Shown here piece by piece: positions 24,065-33,896 of a DNA stretch of 64,000 bases (positions are counted from its first letter, which is position 1; every line of letters starts with the position of its first letter). Below the pieces are notes generated by a model. The model was not told where the DNA came from and did not search any database. It saw only the letters and a program-made list of their open reading frames with translations. The translations under genes and the position numbers were made by a program. This DNA is from Novosphingobium sp. (GTDB lineage Bacteria; Pseudomonadota; Alphaproteobacteria; Sphingomonadales; Sphingomonadaceae): NCBI RefSeq assembly GCF_039595395.1, contig NZ_JBCNLP010000006.1:1183001-1247000 (forward strand), given 5' to 3'.

Positions 24065-26408
24065 CGGCGCATGGCGGGGTGTATCGGGCATCCTGCTGTG
24101 CGCCCCCCTGCTTCTGGCCGGCCCCGCGGCAAGGGCGGGCAGCTATGAGGTTCCCGCCGGGCCGCTAGGGCAGGTGCTGGCCCGCATCGGCGCGACGGGC
24201 CATGCCACCATTCTGGTCACCGATCCGGTGCTGGGCACCAGGCCATCGCGCGGGGTGCATGATGCCCATTCACTGCATGGCGCGCTGCGTCAGGCGATCA
24301 AGGGCATCGAGGCCAAGGCGCAATTCATCGATCCGCACACCATCCGCGTATCAGCCGCCCCGCGCCGGGTGCCGCCCCCTGCCCCCGTGGTCGCGCCCCT
24401 CGCACTGGCCCAGAGCGATATCCTCGTCACGGCCAGCAAGCAGGCGGTGGGGCTGGACCATTATCCCGGCTCGGCCAAGATCATCGCCACCGACCGGGGC
24501 TGGCTGGCCGAAAACGCGGCATCGGGCACCGGAGCCATCGCGCGGCTGCTGCCCATTCTGGCCTCCACCAATCTGGGCGACGGGCGCGACAAGCTGTTCA
24601 TCCGCGGCATCGCCGACAGCAGCTTCAACGGCCCCACCCAATCCACCGTGGGTGAGTATTTGGGGGACATCCGCCTCAACTACAACGCTCCCGATCCCAA
24701 CCTCAACCTCTACGACATGGACCGGGTCGAGGTGCTGGTGGGCCCGCAGGGCACGCTCTATGGCGCGGGCACGCTGGGCGGCATCATCCGCTTTGTGCCC
24801 AATCCGCCCGACAGCCACGCCGTGGCCGCCACCGCCTCGGCAGGGCTGAGCAACACATGGTCCGGCGCGGTGGGCGAGGATGGCGCGGCGATGGTCAACC
24901 TGCCGCTGGCGCGCGGCAAGGCAGCGGTGCGGATGGTGGCCTATGGCAGCCAGTCTGGCGGTTACATCGACGACCCCTCACGCGGGCTGAAGAACATCAA
25001 CCGCAGCTCCAGCTATGGCCAGCGGCTGGCGGTGCGGCTGGACGATCTGGGCGGCTGGCGGCTCGATCTGGGCATGGTGTTCCAGAATCTCTACAGCGCG
25101 GACGGGCAGTATACGCTGCTGGGCACTCCCGAACTGACCCGCAACAGCGCCATCGCCCAGCCCTTCCACAATGATGAGCGGATGGGCTATGTCTCGGCCC
25201 GGCGCGCGCTGAGCTGGGCGGATCTGACCGGCAGTCTGGGCTTTGTGAAACAGGATCTGAGCACGGTCTTCGACGCCACCGGCTATGACGGCACGGCCAC
25301 CCCCGCCCGCTACACCGAGCTGAACGACATCACCCTGTTCACCGGCGAGTTTCGCCTGAGCGGCCATAGCCGGCGCCACCCATGGGTGCTGGGCGCCTCC
25401 ACCCTTTACAACGCCAGCGCGCTGATGCGCAGTCTCGGCCCGCTGAACGCGGAAGATGCGCTGACCACCGTGGTCAACACGCGGGGCGAAGGCGCGCTGT
25501 TCGGCGAAGTCTCCTTGCCCCTTGGCCGCCGCCTCACCGTCACGGTGGGGGAACGGCTGACCGTGGCCAGCAGCACCGGTTTTCTTGTCGATACCAATGG
25601 CGCCTTCACCAACCGGGTGAACCATATTGCGGCGCGGCTCTCCCACACGCTGGCGCTGGATTGGCATCCCGGCGGGCCGGTCTCGACCTTCTTCCATTAC
25701 CAGCAGGGCTATCGCCCCGGCGGCCTTTCCGTGGCGGCATCGGGCAGCGGCGTGCAGAGCCAGCGCTTCGAGACCGACAATCTGAGCATGGACGAACTGG
25801 GCCTGCGCTATGGCCGGCAGGATCATGACCGCCTGTGGCTGCGCGGCGCGCTGTTCTTTGCCGATTGGGCGAACATCCAGGCCGATCTGGTCGGCAGCAA
25901 CGGGTTGATCACCACGGCCAACATCGGCCATGGTTTTATCTACGGACTGGATGGCGAGATCGGCTGGCATCCTGCCCCGTCATGGACGCTGAGCGCGGCG
26001 GCCTTTCTCAATGACAGCCGCCTGAACGATCCGGCGCCCGCCTATGCCTCCAGCCTGTCGCAGACACTGCCCAATGTCGCACGGGGCGGCATACGCGGCG
26101 AGGCACGATGGAACGGACAATGGCGCCGGCGCTGGCCGGTGAACGCGGGCGCCACCATGCGCTACATCGGCCGGTCGGTGCTGGGCGTAGGCGCGGATCA
26201 GGGGGTGACGCAGGGCGGTTATGTCGTGCTGGGCGCCAATGCCCGCATCCAGATCGGGCGTCTGGGCCTGTCGATGATGGCGGACAATCTGGGCAATGTC
26301 CGGGCCAACACCTTCTCCTTCGGCAATCCTTTCGGCCTTTCGCAAGGCAATCAGATCACGCCGCTGCGGCCCCGCACCATACGGTTCGGGCTCGATACGA
26401 AATTCTAG
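24048..26408 (+). CDS. TonB-dependent transducer (FecA-like, with STN domain)
   Basis: The 786-aa outer-membrane receptor has a signal peptide ending ARA and an STN signalling domain at residues ~30-105 (VPAGPLGQVLARIGATGHAT). It then has a plug with the FIRGIADSSFNGPTQ and VEVLVGPQGTLYGAGTLGGI motifs, and a barrel ending in F (RFGLDTKF). The start overlaps fecR by 17 bp, so the three genes are translationally coupled. The absence of classic siderophore accessory genes leaves the ligand open: ferric siderophore, or another compound as in many sphingomonad FecIR systems. The gene converges on the NCS2 permease with only 12 bp between. Confidence 0.9.
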   Translation: MAPRPDGAWRGVSGILLCAPLLLAGPAARAGSYEVPAGPLGQVLARIGATGHATILVTDPVLGTRPSRGVHDAHSLHGALRQAIKGIEAKAQFIDPHTIRVSAAPRRVPPPAPVVAPLALAQSDILVTASKQAVGLDHYPGSAKIIATDRGWLAENAASGTGAIARLLPILASTNLGDGRDKLFIRGIADSSFNGPTQSTVGEYLGDIRLNYNAPDPNLNLYDMDRVEVLVGPQGTLYGAGTLGGIIRFVPNPPDSHAVAATASAGLSNTWSGAVGEDGAAMVNLPLARGKAAVRMVAYGSQSGGYIDDPSRGLKNINRSSSYGQRLAVRLDDLGGWRLDLGMVFQNLYSADGQYTLLGTPELTRNSAIAQPFHNDERMGYVSARRALSWADLTGSLGFVKQDLSTVFDATGYDGTATPARYTELNDITLFTGEFRLSGHSRRHPWVLGASTLYNASALMRSLGPLNAEDALTTVVNTRGEGALFGEVSLPLGRRLTVTVGERLTVASSTGFLVDTNGAFTNRVNHIAARLSHTLALDWHPGGPVSTFFHYQQGYRPGGLSVAASGSGVQSQRFETDNLSMDELGLRYGRQDHDRLWLRGALFFADWANIQADLVGSNGLITTANIGHGFIYGLDGEIGWHPAPSWTLSAAAFLNDSRLNDPAPAYASSLSQTLPNVARGGIRGEARWNGQWRRRWPVNAGATMRYIGRSVLGVGADQGVTQGGYVVLGANARIQIGRLGLSMMADNLGNVRANTFSFGNPFGLSQGNQITPLRPRTIRFGLDTKF

Positions 26409-26420
26409 ATCTTCTCACTG

Positions 26421-27815
26421 TCAGGCGTTGGCCAGGGGTTCCTCCAGCCCATGCGGCAGCACAAGATTGAGCACCACCGCGATCACTGCCGCCGGAATGA
26501 CACCGGACGTCAACAGGATGCGCAGGGTCTCGGGCAGATGCGACAGTGCCGCGGGCTCCAGTTGCAGACCAAGGCTGAGCGAGAGCGCCACCCCGAAGAT
26601 CAGCATGTTGCGCTGATTCCACGCAACCGCCGAGAGCATCGACAAAGCGCTGGAGGCCACCATCCCGAACATCACGATCACGCCGCCGCCCAGCACCTCG
26701 ATGGGGATTGTGGTGATGATTGCGCCGATGCGGGGCAGCAGGCCGCAGATCACCAGAATGACCGCGCCCAGCGTCACCACATGGCGGCTCATCATGCCGG
26801 TCATGGCGATCAGGCCGACATTCTGGCTGAAGGTGGTGTTGGGCATCGCCCCGAACACCGCCGCCAGCGCCGTGCCCACGCCATCGGCGGCGACCGAGCC
26901 TTCCAGTTCGCGATCAGTGGCACGGCGTCCGGCGGCGTTTTCGCAGATGACCTCCACATCGCCGATGGTCTCGATGGAGGAAACAAAGCCCGTCAGGCAG
27001 AAGCCGACAATGGCCGAGGCGGAGAGTTCGAAGCCGAAATGGAACGGCATGGGCACCATCACCAGCCCGGCCTGAGCCACGGGCGCGAAATCCACTCGCC
27101 CCATCGCCATGGCCAGACCATAACCCGACGCCAGTCCCAGCAGCACCGAGGCGGTCGACCAGATGCCCTTGGCAAAGAACTTGAGCCCCAGCGTCACCAT
27201 CACCACCGTGCCCGCCAGCAGCCAGCTTTCGCCTGCTCCAAAGGCCGGTGTGCCGATGGCGGTGACGCCGCCCGCCGAATATTCCACCCCGATCCGCATC
27301 AGCGAGAGGCCGATCATCAGCACCACAAGGCCCGTCACCAGCGGCGGCAGGGCAAAGCGGATCCGCCCCACAAAGCGGCTGAGCGCGGCATGGAACAGCC
27401 CGCCGCACAGCGCCGCCGTGGTCAGCGCGGCCATGCCTGCCGGGCCCTTGCCCGCCACGATGGGCACCATCACCGAAATATAGGCAAAGCTAGTGCCCTG
27501 AACCAAAGGCAGCCGCGCGCCGATGGGGCCAAGGCCGATCGTCTGAAGCAGGGTGGCAATGCCGGCGAACAGCATCGACATCTGGATCATATAGATCATC
27601 TGCGACGTATCATGGGAACCAAAGCCGAAGCCCGCCGCCCCCGCAACAATGATCGCCGGGGTGAGATTCGACACGAACATCGCGAGAATATGCTGGATGC
27701 CCAGAGGCACCGCCATGGCCATACCGGGGAAATAATCCGGATCGCGCGCCTGTGCGGCGGTCAGCGCGCTGGGGCGGGGCAGCGGTGCGGTTTGGGTCAG
27801 GGCATCTGGCGTCAT
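26421..27815 (-). CDS. NCS2-family xanthine/uric acid permease
   Basis: The 464-aa polytopic permease starts at ATG 27815 and overlaps the upstream deaminase stop by 4 bp. NCS2 family features include the N-terminal PLGIQHILAMFVSNLTPAII, LVQGTSFAYISVMVPIV in the middle, and GFVSSIETIGDVEVICENAA in the signature TM8-9 region, followed by a conserved FGAMPNTTFSQNVGLI. This type carries xanthine or urate rather than uracil. As last gene of the adenosine deaminase/8-oxoguanine deaminase operon it fits purine uptake. Confidence 0.88.
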   Translation of the reverse strand: MTPDALTQTAPLPRPSALTAAQARDPDYFPGMAMAVPLGIQHILAMFVSNLTPAIIVAGAAGFGFGSHDTSQMIYMIQMSMLFAGIATLLQTIGLGPIGARLPLVQGTSFAYISVMVPIVAGKGPAGMAALTTAALCGGLFHAALSRFVGRIRFALPPLVTGLVVLMIGLSLMRIGVEYSAGGVTAIGTPAFGAGESWLLAGTVVMVTLGLKFFAKGIWSTASVLLGLASGYGLAMAMGRVDFAPVAQAGLVMVPMPFHFGFELSASAIVGFCLTGFVSSIETIGDVEVICENAAGRRATDRELEGSVAADGVGTALAAVFGAMPNTTFSQNVGLIAMTGMMSRHVVTLGAVILVICGLLPRIGAIITTIPIEVLGGGVIVMFGMVASSALSMLSAVAWNQRNMLIFGVALSLSLGLQLEPAALSHLPETLRILLTSGVIPAAVIAVVLNLVLPHGLEEPLANA

Positions 27816-29173
27816 GACAGGCTCATCAATCGGGACAGGGAAGAGCGGGCTTGTGTCAGGATCTCGGCGCGGCTGGCCTGGACCAGCTCGCCCTCGCGCA
27901 CCACGGCGCGGCCCTCGACAAAGACGTCGCGCGCGGCGAGCGGAGGGGCCAGCGCCAGAGCGGCTACCTTGTCCCAACTACCAGCGCTGGCGATGTCGTC
28001 GATGGGCCATATGACGAGGTCGGCGCGTTTACCCGGCGTGAGTTGACCGCAATCCTCGCGGCCAAGGATCTGCGCGCCGCCTCTGGTGGCGAGGCGCAGA
28101 GCCTCGCGCGGGGTCATGGCCTCGGCGCCCAGCGCCACACGTTGGAGCAGCATGGCCTGACGCGCCTCGGCCAGCAGATGGCCCGCATCGCTGGAGGCCG
28201 AACCGTCGACGCCCAGCCCCACCGGCACGCCCGCATCCACCATGGCGCGGATGGGCGCGATGCCGGAGCCCAAACGGCAGTTGGAACAGGGGCAATGCGC
28301 CACGCCGGTCTTGCTGGCGGAAAACAGCGCGATTTCGGTGGCATCGAGCTGCACGCAATGGGCGTGCCACACATCCGGCCCGGTCCAGCCCAGATCCTCG
28401 GCATATTGGCCGGGGCGGCAACCGAAACGCTCCAGCGAATAGGCGACATCGTCCTTGTCTTCGGCCAGATGGGTGTGGAGCATCACCTTCTTGTCGCGCG
28501 CCAGCAGAGCGGCATCGCGCATCAGATCCTGACTGACCGAAAAGGGCGAACAGGGTGCCACGCCGACGCGCACCATGGCGCCATCGCGCGGGTCGTGGAA
28601 ACGGTCGATCACGCGGATCGTGTCGGCCAGAATGGCATCCTCGCGCTCGACGAGGCTGTCGGGGGGCAGGCCTCCGGCGCTTTCGCCCACGCTCATGCTG
28701 CCGCGTGTGGGGTGGAAGCGCAGGCCAACCGAGGCAGCGGCGGCGATGGTGTCGTCCAGCGTCACGCCATTGGGGAAGAGATAGAGATGGTCGGAACTGA
28801 GCGTGCAGCCCGACAGCGCCAGCTCCGCCAGCCCCAGCCGCGTGGCGGCATAGACATCCTGAGGCGTGTAACGCGCCCAGATCGGGTAAAGCGTTTTCAG
28901 CCAGCCGAACAAGGATGTGCTGGCCCCGCCCGGCACGGCGCGGGTCAGCGTCTGGTAGAGATGGTGATGCGTGTTGACGAGGCCGGGCGTGATCACGCAG
29001 CCATGCGCCTCGATCACCTCCGCGCCATCCGCCAGCGGGGCCAGATCGGCGCTGGTGCCGATGGCGGTGATGACGCCATCCTGAAACGCGATGGCGCCAT
29101 CGGCGATCTCCCGGCCCTCATCATCCATGGTGACCAGAACATCGGCGTGGCGGATCAGAACTCGAGGGGACAC
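27812..29173 (-). CDS. 8-oxoguanine deaminase (amidohydrolase)
   Basis: The 453-aa cytosolic zinc amidohydrolase converts 8-oxoguanine to urate and ammonia. The GTG start at 29173 has AAGGAG 10 bp upstream and gives the family length. Metal and substrate motifs: VNTHHHLYQTLTRAVPGG, GCTLSSDHLYLFPNG, RFHPTRGSMSVGESAGGLPP (typical of 8-oxoG deaminases), HTHLAEDKDD and HAHC, and GLGVDGSASSD. It lies 64 bp downstream of the TonB receptor and is coupled to the purine permease. An upstream frame extension to 29341 crosses the receptor and is not used. A related hydroxyatrazine-type specificity is a weaker alternative. Confidence 0.88.
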   Translation of the reverse strand: MSPRVLIRHADVLVTMDDEGREIADGAIAFQDGVITAIGTSADLAPLADGAEVIEAHGCVITPGLVNTHHHLYQTLTRAVPGGASTSLFGWLKTLYPIWARYTPQDVYAATRLGLAELALSGCTLSSDHLYLFPNGVTLDDTIAAAASVGLRFHPTRGSMSVGESAGGLPPDSLVEREDAILADTIRVIDRFHDPRDGAMVRVGVAPCSPFSVSQDLMRDAALLARDKKVMLHTHLAEDKDDVAYSLERFGCRPGQYAEDLGWTGPDVWHAHCVQLDATEIALFSASKTGVAHCPCSNCRLGSGIAPIRAMVDAGVPVGLGVDGSASSDAGHLLAEARQAMLLQRVALGAEAMTPREALRLATRGGAQILGREDCGQLTPGKRADLVIWPIDDIASAGSWDKVAALALAPPLAARDVFVEGRAVVREGELVQASRAEILTQARSSLSRLMSLS

Positions 29174-29237
29174 GTTTTCAAAACTCCTTGGGTATTTTAG
29201 GAAAGGAGGGGCCGCGCGGCAGCCCCTCCCCCCATCA

Positions 29238-31757
29238 TCAGAACTTGTACTTGAGCGAGGCCTGCCAACTGCGCGGCAACTGGGGCAGCACGATATCGGC
29301 GCCGAACAGATCCTGTCCGCCCGCACGGAAGTAACGCGCATTGTTCACATTCTTCATGCCAACACGCAGCATCCACGAGCCTGTGGTGTAGGAGGCGCCA
29401 AGGTTGAGCAGCCAATAGGCGGGCAGCTTGACCGTGTTTGAATAGCTCAGGAAAACCGAGTCCACATGGGTGACGTCGCCGGTGAAGGCGATGCCATTGT
29501 CGAAGGCATAGGTCGCCGTGGCCGAGACGACATTCTTGGGCTCGCCGGGGCGGTTGGCGTTGGCCTTGGTGATCGGCACCAGACCGAACTGCGAGCCGCC
29601 AAAGGTCAGCGCGGGATTGACGCCGGGGAAATCGGCGGCGCCAAAATAGTTGAAGTAGGAACCGGCGGTCAGCGCGCCGATGTTGATGACGTTCATATGG
29701 GTGTAGGACCCCGTCACCAGCAAATGCTTGTCCACCGACCAGCGCACCTCGGCCTCGACGCCCTTGGTCTGCAGGATCTGGTTGGTCAGCGAGCTTTCGG
29801 CGCCCGCCTGCGTGCGCTTCTGCTTATAGACCGAGACGGCGGCATAGAGCTTCTTGTTCAGGAACTCGCCCTTGACGCCGCCTTCCAGCAGGTTCGACTC
29901 GCCCAGAACATTGCCGCTCAAGATATTGGAAAGATAGAGTTCCGAACCCTCACCCGCGACCACCGTCTGCTGGCGCGAGACGGTGATGTAGGGGATCAGG
30001 CCGATCGGCGACTTGTAGGAGAGGCTGGTGTTCCACGACCAGCCGCCCTGCGTGCCCTTGGCCGTCGCCGTGCCGGTCGAGCCGTAACCGGCGCCGACAT
30101 TGCCCGCGATGTTGGTGGGGTCATACTTGCCCAGCAGCGCGGTCGAGACGGCATGCACCGTGTCGTAACGCGCGCCCGCGATCAGATCGAGGCCGACCTT
30201 GGAGTCGATGTCGACCAGCCCGGCCATGCCGAAATCGCTGTAATGGCCGCGCACATAGTCCGAATAATCGTTGCCGCTCTGGGTGGAGAGCAGGCGGGTG
30301 GACTGGGCGTTGAAGCCGACGGTGATGTCAGGCCGGTTCCACAGCTCCACACCGTAATCGTCGGCAAAGTCGAAGTGGGTGTAGCGCAGCGAGGGCGAGA
30401 GCTGCAGCGAGATCTTGGCAAAGGGCGTGTCGAAGCTGTCGGAGGCGACGATCTTGTCCTCGATCACATAGGAGTTGAAGGCCTGCGCGAAGCCATAGGC
30501 GTTCTCGTTGAGGTTGATGCCGCCGTCGTAGAACAGCTGGTTCTTGATCTTCAGATCGCCGCCGCCCTTCCAGGTCAGGTCGAAATAGGCGGTCTTCTGG
30601 GTGTTGTTGAGCTTGTCGTTAGGGCCGGTCAGCGTGTCACGCATGCTCAGATGGGTGGTGCCGGGGTTGACCAGATTGAAGTCCTTGGCCCCGCGGAAGC
30701 AGGCCGCGGTGTAGCCCGCGGCCGTGGCCGTGCCACCGCCGCAGTTGAAGCTGCCGAACCAGCCAAGGCCGTTCCCGCCATTGGCGGCATAGGCTTCCTC
30801 ACGCGAGATCTTGCCGTCGCCATTGGTGTCCAGGCTGGTGCCTTGACCGGTGATGTAGGTGCCGTTGTCGATCAGATCCTGCGTGACGCGGTTCCAGCCG
30901 CTGTTCTGCACGCTGTGATATTGCTGGAAGGTGCCGCCGAATTCGGCCAGCAGGTTGGGGGTGATGTCGGTGTCGAAGGCCGCCGAGAACAGGGCATTGT
31001 GAGTGAAGACATTGCGGTAATAGCTGCCCGAATCCTCAAGCTCGCCATAAAGGCTGTAGCCGAATTCATGGCCTCCGACCTTGCCCGGACCGGTGACGCT
31101 GGCTTTCAACACCTTGCGGCCCCAGCTTCCCAGATCGAGCTGGATGTCGCCCTTGGCCTCGGGCGCATAGGTGCCGTTGGCCGCGCGCGCGGTCTTGGGC
31201 ACGAAGTTCATATAGCCGCCGATCTTGGACGGACCATAGATCACGCTGGCGGGCCCGCGCACGATGTCGATGCGGTCGGCAGCGCCGATCGGGGTGGAAT
31301 AGTTGCCCGGATTGTCCAGCCGCAGCATGCCGCGATAGTAAACGTCCGAAGGCGCGCCACGGATATCCAGCGCGCCGCCGGTGCCGAAGAAGGAGGAGGT
31401 AAAGGTACCCGGCGCCTGCGAGACCAGATCGTAGATCTGGGTGATGCCGAAGCGCTCCATCTGCTCTTTCGAGACGGTCGAAGCCGAACGCGGCGTTTCC
31501 ACCAGCGTCTTGTTGAAACCGAAGACCGAGCCGACATCCTTCAAGGGCAAGGCCCCCAGCGAGCCTTGCACCACGATATCGGGCTTCTGTTCGCCAGCGG
31601 GATCAGGCTCCGGCGCGGGGACGGGAGCCGGCGCGGGCGCGTCGGCGGCAAAGGCGGGAACGCTCAGTGAAACGCAGGTCAGCATGCTGGCCAACATCAG
31701 CGCGCGGCGCGCCCTCTGGCCGGTAACGGTCGATGTGCGATGGTCAAGACGCGGCAT
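29238..31757 (-). CDS. TonB-dependent receptor of the purine operon, with an EF-hand-like loop
   Basis: The 839-aa outer-membrane receptor has a signal peptide ending AFAA and a Pro/Glu-rich linker. Its siderophore-receptor-type plug contains VYYRGMLRLDNPGNY and IDIVRGPASVIYGPSKIGG, and the 3' end encodes the aromatic terminus LKYKF. An extracellular loop at ~310-321 holds DTNGDGKISREE, a canonical calcium-binding EF-hand loop (bases 30795-30830). A start at 31769 is an alternative ATG. It lies between adenosine deaminase and 8-oxoguanine deaminase, so purine or nucleoside uptake is the likely role, although iron-siderophore homologs share its plug. Confidence 0.88.
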   Translation of the reverse strand: MPRLDHRTSTVTGQRARRALMLASMLTCVSLSVPAFAADAPAPAPVPAPEPDPAGEQKPDIVVQGSLGALPLKDVGSVFGFNKTLVETPRSASTVSKEQMERFGITQIYDLVSQAPGTFTSSFFGTGGALDIRGAPSDVYYRGMLRLDNPGNYSTPIGAADRIDIVRGPASVIYGPSKIGGYMNFVPKTARAANGTYAPEAKGDIQLDLGSWGRKVLKASVTGPGKVGGHEFGYSLYGELEDSGSYYRNVFTHNALFSAAFDTDITPNLLAEFGGTFQQYHSVQNSGWNRVTQDLIDNGTYITGQGTSLDTNGDGKISREEAYAANGGNGLGWFGSFNCGGGTATAAGYTAACFRGAKDFNLVNPGTTHLSMRDTLTGPNDKLNNTQKTAYFDLTWKGGGDLKIKNQLFYDGGINLNENAYGFAQAFNSYVIEDKIVASDSFDTPFAKISLQLSPSLRYTHFDFADDYGVELWNRPDITVGFNAQSTRLLSTQSGNDYSDYVRGHYSDFGMAGLVDIDSKVGLDLIAGARYDTVHAVSTALLGKYDPTNIAGNVGAGYGSTGTATAKGTQGGWSWNTSLSYKSPIGLIPYITVSRQQTVVAGEGSELYLSNILSGNVLGESNLLEGGVKGEFLNKKLYAAVSVYKQKRTQAGAESSLTNQILQTKGVEAEVRWSVDKHLLVTGSYTHMNVINIGALTAGSYFNYFGAADFPGVNPALTFGGSQFGLVPITKANANRPGEPKNVVSATATYAFDNGIAFTGDVTHVDSVFLSYSNTVKLPAYWLLNLGASYTTGSWMLRVGMKNVNNARYFRAGGQDLFGADIVLPQLPRSWQASLKYKF

Positions 31758-31879
31758 TGTTGCCCCCATATTTGCGGCCAGACGGGGCTCTACCCTCGCC
31801 TCGCCAAGATTGCTGAACCTCCAATCCCAGGCATTTCATTTATGTTTTTGAATGCTTTGTGCGCCGTTGCGCCCTTCCG

Positions 31880-33433
31880 TCAGGCGCTCTTGTTCTCCTC
31901 GATGGCGCGGCGTTCGAAAGCGGCGAGCTGGCCTTCCAGAGCCAGTTGCATCCGCGCCTTTTCACTGCCCGCCGCCAGCACACGGCAGGCGGCGGCCTCG
32001 AACCCTGCCGCGCAGGCTGCCACGGGCAGGCCGACATGGCGGCTCTGCCAAAGGCTGGCACCGGGGATGAAGCTGAACTCCAGCCCATTGCGCGAGATCT
32101 GCTTGAGGTCGCGATAGGTCAGCCCCTGCTCGCGAATGGCGCGCAGATATTCATTGGTCATATCGGTGCGCAGCACGCCCTGATCGTCGGTGGAGAGCAC
32201 CACCGGCACCCCGCGCCGCCGATAGAGATTGAGCGGATGATCCGCGCCGGACACGCCAAGGATCACCGCATTGCTGGTGAGGTTGATCTCCACCGCGATG
32301 CCCTCGCGCGCCATGCGGGCCATGGTGGCATTGGCCTCGCTTTCCAGTGCGATATCCGTGCCATGGCCGATGCGCTGGGCGCCGCCGTCGCGGATGGCCT
32401 TGGCGATATGGTCGGCAAGATCGGTGGGCGGCACCAGTCCGAAAGCCAGCTCTCCGGCATGCAGGCTGCGGTGGACCTGTGGATATTGCCCCTCCAGAAA
32501 GCGGAACATTGCCATATGCAGGTCGTAGTCCCGCAGCGAGATCGGCCAGTCCTCAGGCTCGACGATGTTGACACCGACATAGCGCGGATCGCGCGCCGCC
32601 AGCGCAAAGCTGGCCATCAGCGACCGGAAAGCGCCGAGCGGCGGCATGCCCCGCGCCGATTGCGCCAGATAATGCACCGCCACGCCGCAGCCGGCTTCGG
32701 CCCTGTCCGTGCCGCAGCCCATGGCGGCTTTCACCTGCTGCTCCTGCGCATCGAGAGCGGCCACCGAGCGGGCAACCACCGCCTCCATCACGGGCTTTTC
32801 CCGTGCGAAGATGCGGGGCAGATCGGCCTGCGTCAGAGCCTCATCGGGCGCCGCCCCGGCCCAGCCCCAGATGCCGCCCGGATTATGCTGCAACTCAAGG
32901 TAGAGCACATGGTCCAGCGCGGCGATGCGCCGGGTCGAGACCAGCCCTTGCGCTTCCTTGCCCGTCTCGGCAGGGCCGAATTTCTCGAAACTGTCGAAGA
33001 ACTGGGTATGGCCGCTGGTGTCGTTGCGGCCCACGCCATGCTGCCAGCCGCGCGTGGAGAGATTGTCGATCATCCGGGCGAAGAGGAAAGGTTGCTTTTC
33101 CGCGACCTCCTTCTCGGAGAAACCCGGCGCGCAGGGCGGCTGGGCGAAGGCCAGCGTGGCAGCATCGATGCACAGGCCTTTCTCGCCCGCCCAGCGCATG
33201 AAATCCTCGGCATAGACCGAACCGCCCATGTGATTGTGCAGATCGCCACCCTTGGGCATGGCGCGCAGCAGCACGCGCAAAGCCGTGGGGCTGGCGGCGG
33301 CATGGTCGAAGATGGCGGCCACCTGCGCCTCGCGCACCGCCGCCATCGTTTGCTGAGGCGCCGCCATCAAGGGCGCACCGACCAGCAACGCAGCCGCAGC
33401 AAAACCGGTTCGTGAAAGCAGGCGAAGGATCAC
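31880..33433 (-). CDS. Exported adenosine deaminase family protein
   Basis: The 517-aa protein has a signal peptide (residues ~1-25, ends LMAA) and a long ADA/ADGF-type catalytic domain. Zinc and catalytic motifs: DLHNHMGGSVY (first His pair), SLHAGE (His plus Glu proton donor), QRIGHGTDI and LSTDDQG. Secretion plus size above cytosolic ADA (~340 aa) suggest an ADGF/CECR1-like periplasmic enzyme that deaminates adenosine outside the cytoplasm. GTG 33433 is the only in-frame start; its ribosome site is weak. The TonB receptor lies 122 bp downstream in the same direction. Confidence 0.85.
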   Translation of the reverse strand: MILRLLSRTGFAAAALLVGAPLMAAPQQTMAAVREAQVAAIFDHAAASPTALRVLLRAMPKGGDLHNHMGGSVYAEDFMRWAGEKGLCIDAATLAFAQPPCAPGFSEKEVAEKQPFLFARMIDNLSTRGWQHGVGRNDTSGHTQFFDSFEKFGPAETGKEAQGLVSTRRIAALDHVLYLELQHNPGGIWGWAGAAPDEALTQADLPRIFAREKPVMEAVVARSVAALDAQEQQVKAAMGCGTDRAEAGCGVAVHYLAQSARGMPPLGAFRSLMASFALAARDPRYVGVNIVEPEDWPISLRDYDLHMAMFRFLEGQYPQVHRSLHAGELAFGLVPPTDLADHIAKAIRDGGAQRIGHGTDIALESEANATMARMAREGIAVEINLTSNAVILGVSGADHPLNLYRRRGVPVVLSTDDQGVLRTDMTNEYLRAIREQGLTYRDLKQISRNGLEFSFIPGASLWQSRHVGLPVAACAAGFEAAACRVLAAGSEKARMQLALEGQLAAFERRAIEENKSA

Positions 33434-33896
33434 GCCTTGGCACCCGACCAGACGTCAGCCTTTTGCGCACAGGAAAAAACAGGCCGCAAGCAAGGGTGGC
33501 CAAACCGAAACGAACGCATGGTGTGGGCCCCTATCCGATCCCCGTTTCACCGAAACTGACCGAGGCACCCGTTTCAATCAACCATAATGAATTCAACATC
33601 TCGTTCTAAAAATTAGTCCACCCTCAGAAATGCCGCAGTGCAGCGGGCCGTTTCAAAAGAACGCACTCCCAACCGGACCGAAAACGAATTTTCAGAACAC
33701 CCCGTGCTTGTAACGATGATGGACGCCCCGGTGAATCACCGATACCCGAGCAGCCAATTCCACAGTCAAATGGATCGCTGCTCGACCGGCGGCGGACATG
33801 AAACGGGGCGAGGCACGGATCGGCTTCTGCCCCGGCCCCGTTTCGCGCGGGATCGTGGCGCCGCACAGCATATCCATAGGGGGCAATTCAAAATCC
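33434..33896. other. Divergent intergenic region, no gene seen
   Basis: The 463 bp between the adenosine deaminase start and the DUF1592 gene is less GC-rich than its surroundings around 33570-33720. It should hold divergent promoters. I found no credible CDS or strong inverted repeat. A 13-base leader GCATATCCATAGG at 33868-33880 also occurs before the gene at 7040 (7018-7030) and contains the ribosome-binding site. Confidence 0.4.

Noticed and set aside
26451..28046. 531-aa plus-strand ORF over the NCS2 permease
   Set aside because: His/Gln/Arg-rich shadow crossing the permease and deaminase genes.
29466..31670. 734-aa plus-strand ORF over the purine-operon receptor
   Set aside because: Antisense shadow; no domain, and the opposite strand is a complete receptor.
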